Shown here piece after piece: positions 1-9,700 of a stretch of 23,803 nt of DNA. Positions within the stretch are counted from its first letter, which is position 1; each line of letters starts with the position of its first letter. Made by a program: the position numbers and the translations under genes. Source of the stretch: Tieghemiomyces parasiticus (taxonomy: Eukaryota > Kickxellomycota > Dimargaritomycetes > Dimargaritales > Dimargaritaceae); assembly GCA_027575765.1 (NCBI GenBank), contig JANBPT010000764.1, positions 1 through 23,803 on the forward strand. The letters are read 5' to 3'. Below the pieces are notes generated by a model that was given only the letters and a program-made list of their open reading frames with translations, ran no database searches and was not told where the DNA came from.

Positions 1-197
1 TTGGTCGGGTAGTAACCTGTGCGACCGGTCCGTAGGTTCACTCCCGCGGTCCAGTCGGAACAGCGGCGGTCCCATACGCAAAGCCAGTCGCCGCGTTCCA
101 GGTCTAGTTCGTCGTCGCGCTGGGCGGTGTAGGGGAACAGGGCGACCGCCACGAAGGACCCCACGATGTTGGCTTTGAAAGAGGGCCAACCAAACAT
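1..197 (-). CDS. SH3-domain protein, 5' part (3' end outside window)
   Basis: Read on the minus strand from ATG at 197-195, the frame stays open for 65 codons to the window edge. It encodes a clear SH3 domain: VALFPYTAQRDDELDLERGD (the ALYDY and DEL-x-L-x-x-GD motifs), then DWTAG in place of WWxG, then GRTGYYPT (the G-x-FP motif), at about residues 15-65. SH3 domains bind proline-rich peptides, and in fungi they occur in actin-patch, polarity and osmosensor/cell-fusion proteins. The domain sits at the very N-terminus if this ATG is the start. The start is uncertain: the frame is open upstream to a TGA at 287-285, and that stretch would encode a short hydrophobic run (LAVRLSILCFV) followed by a Pro/Thr/Gln segment. 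An upstream exon or a membrane-anchored N-terminus is therefore possible. The specific family member cannot be named from this fragment. Confidence 0.75.
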   Translation of the reverse strand, partial: MFGWPSFKANIVGSFVAVALFPYTAQRDDELDLERGDWLCVWDRRCSDWTAGVNLRTGRTGYYPT

Positions 198-1900
198 GGT
201 ACTGGCGTAGAAGAGTTGTGAAGGGGGGAGTTGCGTGGTAGGTGGGTTACCTACAAAGCAGAGGATCGATAGGCGTACAGCCAGTCAGGTTGGGTAATGC
301 AGGTTAGGGATACAGGTAGTTTAGGGGGGGTGGTATTATAGTATGTAGCGTAAATCGAATAGAAACGGGGCAATAAGGTCGTGACAGTCCAAGCGAGAAA
401 GAATAGCAGGTATTCCCGGTGTTATCCGGAGGAGGGGGGATATGCATGGATATTTAAGGATAGCGCGCGTGGAGAAACGAGGAGAGGGGGTGGAAAGCCA
501 CGCAAAGGGAGAGCACAATGAACGCGAGCAAGTAAGGGCGATGGCCCGAGCCGAATGCCAGCAGTGGAGAGCGACAGGACGAATGGAAAGCACGGCCGAA
601 ATCCGCGTCAGGGGGTATTGTGAAAGATTAGGTAAGGGGAAGAGGGTATCAAACAAGGAGCAGGCAAGGGAATTGAGGAATGGGTGGAAGCGACGTTCGA
701 TAAGATATCAAGGTGCAGCGGGATGCCATCCGAGTGCACGAGGTGAGTATCAATGTGGGAGGCAGTTAGTAATTGAAGCCGGTGGTGTGTGTACAGAGAG
801 CCAAGCATAAGATCTACGGGCCGCTGGGAACAGTGAGGCTCTAAGATACCCCGCGCCAATCTACTTTTTCGGCCTGATGAATACCGTTTCTGCAACAATG
901 GCAAAGACGCTTGGGTGAATGTCTAATCCACCTTTTTTCCCTAAACGGCAACATATAACGAAGGTGGAAGGGTAGCTACACTAGATACCTGTCGCTGATA
1001 GCTGGTAGCTCATGGCCGGGGGAGCAAGGAGGGCAACTTTCCCTTCCAGCCAAGAATAGCCTAGGGCTTACACATACCTGGCAATGTTGAGTGGCAGAGT
1101 GCCAGTAGGTAGCAACCGTAGGATGGAGTAAAGCGCTGGTGCTGGTACGATAGTAGACGAAGGAAGTGGGATGGCCCCTAGTCAACGAAATCTCGGCAGG
1201 AAAAATATAGCTGTGGTGCTATTACTAATAAAAAAGAGAGGTTAATAGCCTAGTCAGGACAGGCGCGCGGTAAACCAGGGTGATTAGTAGACAGTATAGG
1301 TATAAACGAGTTAACGGGGGGACGGGCGCCTGTGAGTGTACAAGTTAGCAGAAGGGGTGGGCGGTACAGTAGAGAGTATCATGGATGACGGGGCGTTGAG
1401 ATACGGAGCTGCAGGCGGGGGACGTGGTGACTTTAAATAGGTACCAGCCGAACGTCACTCTCCGATATCAGCCTATGGGTCAGAACCCTCGTTTGCAAGG
1501 GTGGGCAGAGAAATGGGGGGGATGATGGGCTCTGGGGTCGGAAGAAAGGGCCCAATAGCGAAGGGGGAGAATGGGCGAGGAAGAGGCAAGTAGTGGGGTG
1601 AGCTCGGGCGGGGTGGGAAAGGTAAAGTGGGGTAGGGGGGCAAGCAGATCGGCCTGAAACTGCAGGTATCCCCACTAATCGAAGCTAGGTGGAGGTAAGC
1701 AGTCGCTCTTGAGCCAACGGAGTAACGGGGGCAGGACACAATAGACATCTCGGATGCCAAGCCAGACGACCCTGAGAATGGCTTAAGGAAGGGCCTCAAG
1801 AGTAGTGCCAAAGCCCTTCCACTTTTGGAGGTGTCATGAATAACGATTAAACTGTAATCCGAAGTGGAGGAGTGAGGAGAGAATACCTGTCTCTAGTGGG
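198..1900 (-). promoter_or_regulatory. Probable promoter/5' leader region of the SH3 gene
   Basis: No convincing exon was seen in this 1.7 kb. The plus strand is rich in G and A with long G runs, especially 1,500-1,650, so the sense strand of the left-hand gene is C/T-rich. The leaders of the plus-strand genes in this window are C/T-rich in the same sense, which suggests promoter and leader sequence. AT-rich motifs that could be TATA-like on the minus strand lie at about 331-345 and 450-460. A minus-strand CAG|GTATGT donor-like site occurs at about 1,070-1,080, but I could not tie it to a protein. ORFs here are short and low-complexity. Confidence 0.35.
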
Positions 1901-4900
1901 TCACGACGGTGCCGCCTGCCTCTGTCACCGGTATCATCAGGAGTCAGGTCGGGGTAATCTGCAGGTATCGGTAGACTGCCAAGGTAACGTGTTTAATGAG
2001 TCGGCGGGCGGGGTGTCTTGTAGGTAGTCGTGCGGGGTCAATAATGGCGTGCTAGTGGGCTGACGGGGCGCTACGGCCCACATCTACCCTGTCGGCTGGC
2101 ATTATACCTACTTCTGCGAGCCCTACCCCACCCCGGAAACTCGTAGGGTTAGGGGGGATGAATATAAACCCACATTCAGTGCTGCAAGTCAGGGACAGCC
2201 GACCTTCCTATTCGTATTTCGATCTTTAACCATCCGCGGCTATCAGCCTGGCTATTGTGACATGCGTTAGATGGAATTATTGCCTGGCCAGCCAGTCTCG
2301 GCGGTAGCATTGCCCGCTCTATCGTGTGCGGCATAAACTCGCCGGATATGAAACGGTGTGATGTGATGAAGGGATATATCTGCCCACCTCGTTCCGCATT
2401 GAACCAGGCTCAACCCTACCTTCACCAGCGCAGTACTTTAAGCGATTGTTCCGTTTTACTGAGCTCGGGTGTATCTAATAAGATGTACTATATTGGATGC
2501 CATATGACGTTCGAGCCGTAGGAAGCCTCTTCCGCCTTTACCTCGCAACAGGGTCTCATGGGCTGGCTTGCAGACTCCGAACGGGCGTGAGTGCCGGGAA
2601 ACCCACAGGAGCCTGGAGCGGAGTATCCCATCCGCTCATATCTATTATCCGGAAGCACACGGCCAATCCACATGCGATATAATGTCCGCCAGGGTTTAAC
2701 CGCCGCCACGCTAAGCCATGCCATTCAGCCGTAGCGCAATTTTCATCTCCGCCAGTACCTCCTCAACCGCTCTTGGTACAATGCGTACCATTCTGGCTAG
2801 ATTCGGGGTCACCAGTGTATCAATCCGAACAAGGGGGTCTACCCTAAAAATACTACCTAGTGGACAATCCAGCGGGCGACAGATAGGTGAGGGGGTGGCG
2901 GGTGGGCTCTGCGAGTGGGGGACGTGGCTTACAGAGCGAGATGATTTGTTACGCATCGATCCACTTGCGACATGCTTGTTATAGGGGTCTATATGACACC
3001 CACGCCCGACCAATGTTCACCAATGACACCAGTTGGCGAGCTGATGACGGGCTCGTCCGCAGCCTTTCTATCACGGCTGTTTGTATCTGTGGAACTTTCA
3101 GTTTACTTCCCATGGTGCTAGATCCGGCCTACGCAGCATTGACAATGACTCGGTCGGATTATACTTGTAAAGTGCCGTCTAGTTCTAACCGAAGCGATCT
3201 GAGACCGTGTTTGGTCCAACTTTGTAGGTCATCCCTCGATATTAAAGGCCGACGACAATACCATCTTTCTGTCGGGTGCCGCTGTATTGCCTGCAACCAC
3301 AAACGGCACACGAGACAGGGGTCTGGTTTCCCGAACCTAACCAATCGGGGTATTTCGAGCCCAGCGGTAACTCAAAATGGCCCAGTATCGTCACGTTCCA
3401 TCGTGGGAAGGTCGACGTGTGCTAACTGGTCGACAAACCAGAGCACCGGATATTCGAACGGACAAGCATAAATGGAGGGAGAGGGGCGTGACCATGGCCG
3501 GTTTCCGACTTTGGTTAGATCCACAGCTATTCCCTAAAGGTGGAAGGTGGTTCAAGCCCCTGCGTCATCCGGATGGAATTATACAAGAACCTCCCCGCTA
3601 ACAAGCGATCATTGGTAAGATAATGGAATCGAGCGGCATTGGGTATTTCATCACTTGGTAACTATATACGGTTTGGCAAAAAGAGGGTTAGACCCCAAAG
3701 GTGTGGGGATCTAGGAAAATGGTATTGGGAGAAGGCTGGATTGCCGGTATTATGTTAATACTCTGCTTTGTTCACCATGGTTAGATTTGTACCCTCTGAT
3801 TTAAATATCCCTGTTCACCGCGGATGGGTTTTTCATTTACTGGGGCTGTGGCTCACTTCCAAAGTGCATTCGTCAAGCGATGTAGTCCGATCCGAGAGGC
3901 TCCCATATCCGCCAATCCATCGGCCCCGATATTGGCGCAGCAGCCCGCGTCGTTCGAAGCCAAGCTGGCGGTGATCAGGTAATCGTCGCTCCCGGTCAGC
4001 CCAGCGAATTACTCGTGCTCGCTCCAGACTAGCAATCCCGATCTAGGCGGTACAGCACCAACGCGCAGGTTGCAGGCCTCATTAAATCCTTCTATTGGTC
4101 AGGGGTTCTCTACCTTCATTATCTGGTCGCGCCCGGCGGCCGTCCGGTAACTGTCATTTTTAGATCGGCGTTTCACGGAGCGTGGTTTAGTGCCCACGCT
4201 ATACAGTGCCAGCCTACGGCTCTAAAAGAAGGATACACAGCAGTCTGTGAATTTGGTGGCCATGCTGCGGAGCAAAAGCTCTGGGTACATCGAGCCGTTG
4301 GTTTGGCCGTCGGGTATCTAGGTGTCGGGTATGACCTTGCATTATAGCATGTAGGCAGTGAACCGTCACGCTTCACGGTGTGGCCCTGTGGGAGGTTGGC
4401 ATACTGGCCAGTCAGCTTTTCATGTAAACGATCATTCAGACACGCCACGGTTGGGAAATAATATACGCTGAGTAACCCGCTGACTGGTTGGTGAAAGGAA
4501 CACGTATCATTAATTCTGCAGCCAAATCGAGGTGATCCCTTTCTGATCATGAAGGGGCCTCTCCTAACCCAGATCACACTCCGATCGGCTGGCACAGCCG
4601 GTTCTAGAAATTGTGGAAACCGACTTCCCTTCAGGTCACGGCCTATACGTGTGCTCTACCCTGCACATACGAACGGCCACCTACCCGTTGTCGTCGCCTA
4701 TCCCCAGGGTGAGGTCTATAGCCCACTGCAGCCTAATTTAGCTCCCAGCCATGCAACTTATTGGGCCGATCTTTCCGTACACGGCCTTCAATACATACTT
4801 GTTTTCCGGCCTAATCGCCTATAACAATACCATAGCACGATGAACTGCACTACCACGCCACAACGAACAAGTAGCTCCAAACGGCTGAGCACCCATGCCC

Positions 4901-6798
4901 ATTATGGCCATAATGAAGAAAGTTCGTCAAACCAGTGACAACATCCACACTGAATTACTGCGGTCTCAATAAACCTTCGGTGTTTTTGTACTTCGACCAG
5001 CCAGTGAGAGGCCTTGACCGCTCGGTTCATAGGATTTTCATCTTGTCATTTCCTTGGACTCCACTCACCCCGCCTTGCAGATGTGGGAGTTGAATGGCAA
5101 AGGCGGGGAGGCGCAACAGAAGGGTGGCATCACCCCATGGAGTCTCACTGGTAACGGTCTAGCCTATGGGGGCGCCTTCTGGTCTACCCCATGCTATCTA
5201 CCCGATTCTCAATGGGGCAGTGCATCTACATTCATTGGATGGCCCCAACAAGTTGCTATTGTTCGCCACTGACGATGGCGAGTGTCCCGTTCGAGGTTGA
5301 CTGTCCCCGGTCCTACATTGAGCGACCACCAAACTTGTGTAAGCGTATGGAATACCCAGTGAGCACCGTGGATATGCAGGAGTGGAGCGAAGCGCCAAGC
5401 ATGGTAGGACTGACATCGGGTGCTTGGGCGGAACACCCGGTCGAAAATTAGAGTACATAGCTGGCTACCAAGGGTTTAAAGTGCCACCACATGGTTCAAT
5501 GTGTGGTCGGGGCCAGGTAGCGGTATCCACCTAAGTACATTGCCCCCTTTTATAGACCGTGCTGTTGCTGGATGAGATCTCTACGTGCCCGTCTTTTGCA
5601 CCTACCCCCTGCCTAGGGAGCGGAAAATCATTTTGAGGCGGTATCTGGGTAGCTATTTACCTGCCAGTTAGGCCAGTGTAGACTGGCGACACTTCGACCC
5701 GGTTCCTAGCAAATACGGATACATAATCTATTCTTCCTACAGCATCGCTTCTTACGAACGTAAACATGGCTCTCATATTTCATCTAGGGGCCAACCGTGC
5801 TATTGGACCAGGACTATCTCAGCAATGACGTTCCGCACCCAGTACAGCTGAGCGGAATCATCCGTCTGTGCATTAGTCACTCGGCTGCTAAATGAGCCCT
5901 ATTAGCCATTGTTTACAATACCTCGCAATAAAAAAAATACCGTACTTGCTTTTAGCCTCTCTTCGGACTGCCTACTAAACGCCCTCGGAGTCCTCGGTTA
6001 CAGTATTAGGCACCCTTTTTTACAATTGGTAACCCACCAGTACCACCGATGGCGGGAGAAGCTTTGAGTCTGTACTGGAGTTCTCTTGGTCTCGCGGACT
6101 GACAGGCCTGCTTAGCCTGGTTATTTTTAGTAGCATCGGGTTGCCAATGTTAGCCGGGCATTCAGGCTCACCGAGCGCGCGCAGGGGATGGTTAGGTACA
6201 ATGCGTGGCGGAGCCCGCCCTCCCTAAAGGTGACGTGAAAACTGCTATGGATATGTAGCAGCAATCTGGATAAATCACTCCAGTTAGGTACAGTCAATTG
6301 GAACTGGGTGGCTTGGATTACAGAGCATTGGGAACCGCCTGGGGGCTGTCGGTTGGTGGGAAATGGTTTCCATTCCATGATCGATACTGTGCCCCGGGTA
6401 CAAGGCCGCCTTTAGGCGGATAGCCAGCCTAAGAAGATGCTTGAGCGCTAGACCCATGGCGGGAGGGGGGTGGGTAACCACACAAACGCCCCAAGCTGAA
6501 TTCCACAATTAGCGGCAGACGTAGCCTGAAGGTTAGGCCCAAGTTGAGGAACCGCCGTTGATAGAGCTTCTCGGGCTCATCAGCGGTGGGAGGGTGGTAA
6601 AGCATGTGCTACCCACTGCACCATACTACAGGCCAATTGACGGCCGTTACTCCGACCGCTGCCATCTGTGACATTTGACATGGTCCTTATCCCCTTCACT
6701 ACAAGACCCACAGTTCGTTTCGCCGGGAGTCCCTCAACCTACGCAGCTAGTCTCTCGTTGGCCCATTCTCCCCATTCCTATTTGGTAATTTGCTTGAC
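1901..6798. other. Long interval without a firmly supported gene
   Basis: About 4.9 kb of compositionally balanced sequence with many short ORFs on both strands and no recognisable domain. By eye I found no exact GTAAGT donor on either strand between about 300 and 6,790, although most DIS3 introns and the BiP intron use it. That argues against an intron-rich gene of the same style here. The longest open frame is 2,941-3,471 on the plus strand (ATG start, 176 codons plus stop, unrecognised, with one hydrophobic stretch). A possible minus-strand terminal exon at 2,711-2,843 is listed separately. The last few hundred bases must include the DIS3 promoter, but no TATA box or known element stands out. 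I saw no tRNA, rRNA or transposon termini. Confidence 0.5.
2711..2970 (-). CDS. Doubtful two-exon C-terminal gene fragment
   Basis: On the minus strand, a frame ending at TAG 2,713-2,711 encodes a low-Ser, Val/Leu/Ala/Arg/Glu-rich helical C-terminus (for example PRAVEEVLAEMKIALRLNG) unlike the random translations around it. A T-rich acceptor (TTTTTAG) precedes it at 2,843/2,844, and a GTAAGC donor lies at 2,932. Removing this 89-bp interval keeps the frame and extends the protein N-terminally as SQVDRCVTNHLAL back towards an ATG at about 2,970. I recognise no family. The splice sites are weak (GTAAGC, short intron) and no upstream exon could be tied on convincingly. It may be a real gene end or chance. 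Confidence 0.2.
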
Positions 6799-9700
6799 AT
6801 GATTCCCACCTCGCACCCGGTCACACTTCAGGTCAATTACCGCAAAGCGCGTGGCAGCGTGGTTAAGCAAGTACGAGAAAGTAAGTCCACGTCTGCTAAT
6901 GGTTTGGTATTGAATGCAAAGTCCGGTGCGTGGCCAAAGAGCGTCAGGCGGGGCTGGGGTATACCATGCAGTCCAAAAAAGAAGTGCGGGAATTGGACCT
7001 TGGCCTGATGAAAGCCCTTATCCATATACAATTTTTACAAAATTATGAACCATACCGCAAATTTCCACGCCAGATTATATACGTACCGATATACCCTGCC
7101 TCTCTGGGGCGTGCCCTAAGACCCCAGCCTGTCACTTGAAAGATGGTTGTTCATTACCCAGTACCTTATTAAGCCGAGACGCCCCGGCGTACGTCGTACC
7201 TGATTCTAAGGTAAGTGGTAATATACCGATTAGGTATGACTGGCGGTCACCGTGTGGAAATAAAGCCGAGTGTCCAGACATCTTACTCAGTGACATCGTT
7301 ATGATGGCTAGTTTTGGACTAAAAAAACACAACAGCTAACCGTGGTCATCGACCCCCACCAACTTGACCACACCTAGACCTTGGCCAGATATATCGACGT
7401 GTTTAAGCAGCCAGGGCTTGAGAACATAATCTTCAATAAGACCTCCTACAACGCAGTAAGTTAGGTATCCCCTTCCAAGCGCTCGGGGACTTGGATGCCT
7501 ACTAAAGGCGTCGTTTAGTGACGAACTCGAGTACACCCGGTAATCCTAATGAAAGCTGGCTAAATTGAGCATCGCCCATTCGTATTGGCGCCTTTGACAA
7601 ATCAACCACGGTAGCTACTCAACCACGAGCGAACCCGTACTGCACACAGCTTGCGTGATATCGCCGACGACCCCCGCCGGCACGCTGTGTTCTTTTACAA
7701 CGAGAACTTTGCCGACACTCAGGTAGTGCGCCGACCTGACGAGTCCCTCGACGCCCGAGACTGGCGCGGTAGGTCATACAATTTCGCATAGGCTACATGG
7801 TAACTAATGCTTGGTTCATACGCGAGAAGAGTCACTGCATGATGTAAAGGTCAACTCACTTATACGTAATTGAACCTACGCGTTCTTCCGACGCGCGCCC
7901 ATAATCATCCGTCGTTATAGCTGTGTTGGTTTGCGCGCAATGGTACCGCCGTCACCTACAAGAGAGAGTTTCGATCGTCCTTCTTGCGGAAACGGTAAGC
8001 GATCTGTCCGTTTGCCGATGTGCTACTTGGGAAAGGGGTGTGGCTGACTACATCGGCGCAATTTATATACATGACCCTCCTCAAGCCCACTTGACCATTT
8101 TGGCTTAAATTCTGTTCTACCTCACCATGCAATCCAGGAGGAGCAAGAGCGCTACCGGGCCCTCATCGATGCGGATGCCACCGGTGTGGCCGTTATGGAT
8201 CTTAAGACATACATCCATGATTACCATCCGAATGACGCGGTGCTGCACAATCACTTCCTCGCCACCAAGGAGGCCACCGCGGAGGAGTTTGCTGTCGAGA
8301 CGGGTGTCGCCTCGGACCTATCCCTGCGTAAGAGCGGGCGCATCTACCCTGAGGTAAGTAGCTGGAAGTCCCGAAGATAGTGACTAGCTTGATATCGATT
8401 GGGCTGAAAATTGGAAAGTATGATAGGTCACAGGATTCGAGGGCCCGATCCAATTATCCACCATTGATTTCCTCTTCTATTATTTTTTTACTTGCCCGCA
8501 GTACCTTCAATTAGACAAAACCCTGGCCGAGATCAAAGCTGGTCGACTACTCAAGGGCGTGCTCACCTGCCGTGGGGGCCGACGGGACGACACAGCCGTG
8601 GAAGTGACCGCCACGGACGGTTCCACTCAAAGCATCATGGTGCCCAGCAAGTTACGGCGGAACCGTGCCGGTAAGTGGTACGGCTATCATATGGAGGGTT
8701 ACTGTAATGGGGAATTGCACTGGATGTCGCAGGCGCCCCAGTCTCCCAGCTATTAGTAACTAGTTGTGATCTGAGCGACCTCTCAACCGTATCAACATCC
8801 CCCAATGCTTGGGCGTCACTTGCTAACCACTCTCTGCCCACCCGTTGTGGCCCACCTCCTCATTGTATGAATTCGCAGTCCACGGGGATGTGGTTGCCGT
8901 GCGACTCACTGACCCCCCTGAGGCGAGCGAATCGAACGATAGTGACACCGATGACGAGGTGTCCAGCAATTTGGATGCCGACGAGGATTCTATAGCCAAC
9001 CAACCTGACGGTAAGTTCCCCACCTCCAAGGTACACCACCCCCGTCGACCCTTGACAATGGCATTGATATTCCCCGGGCTGCAGAAAATGTGACTATTTG
9101 ATGAGACTTGGCCGTACCTAAGACCACAGCCATACCTGGTTTATGTAAACCACCACCACTGACATATACCTTGACTCATTTTTTTGGTGGATTTACATTA
9201 CAGCGCAAATGCGCTACGGCGAGGTCGTTAGCGTGCTCCAGCGTAATTGGCGGCCCTACGTAGCCACAGTTCAACTCGACAGCGAGCAGGTAGGGATATG
9301 TTTGATGCGATAAGGACAGGGTTGCCTGCACAACTAAAACGTTGCATATTGAACGGCTACGATCAACCTTCTGATTCCATACTACCCTACGACACCCGCG
9401 GCCGTCCACTTCCACAGGGTATGTACCATCTGGCGGTACCCCTTGACCCCGTCATCCCCAAGGTCCGTATCCGGTATAATGATGTCCAACAGATTGCCGA
9501 CTGCCGGATCGTTGTGGTCATTGACGCTTGGTAAGTGCGACCCGCGCCGGCTTCTCCTGTCCACTTGGCTATCAGGGCATCCTTTTTTCCCCCTCGATTG
9601 GGATGCTTCACCATATACCCGCCAACTCCCTAACGGTACGTTGTGTGTTATTTATTTTTCCAATGTTCCGACTCAGGCCGTGCCATTCACAATATCCAAA

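Noticed and set aside
336..904. Overlapping 98-122 codon ORFs on both strands near the left edge
   Set aside because: They lie in strongly strand-skewed sequence that removes stops by composition. The products are low-complexity and unrecognised.
3549..3559. GGTTCAAGCCC, resembling a tRNA gene B box
   Set aside because: The flanking bases do not form the T-stem and there is no matching A box or acceptor stem.
4549..5458. Plus-strand ORFs at 4549-4824, 5054-5272 and 5191-5451
   Set aside because: Lengths of 72-91 codons are expected by chance. No domain and no splice signals of the type used by DIS3 are attached.
8186..8188. ATG that could be taken as the DIS3 start
   Set aside because: Exons 1-5 upstream match the Dis3 N-terminus and PIN domain in order with consistent phases, and exon 6 has an acceptor at 8,137.
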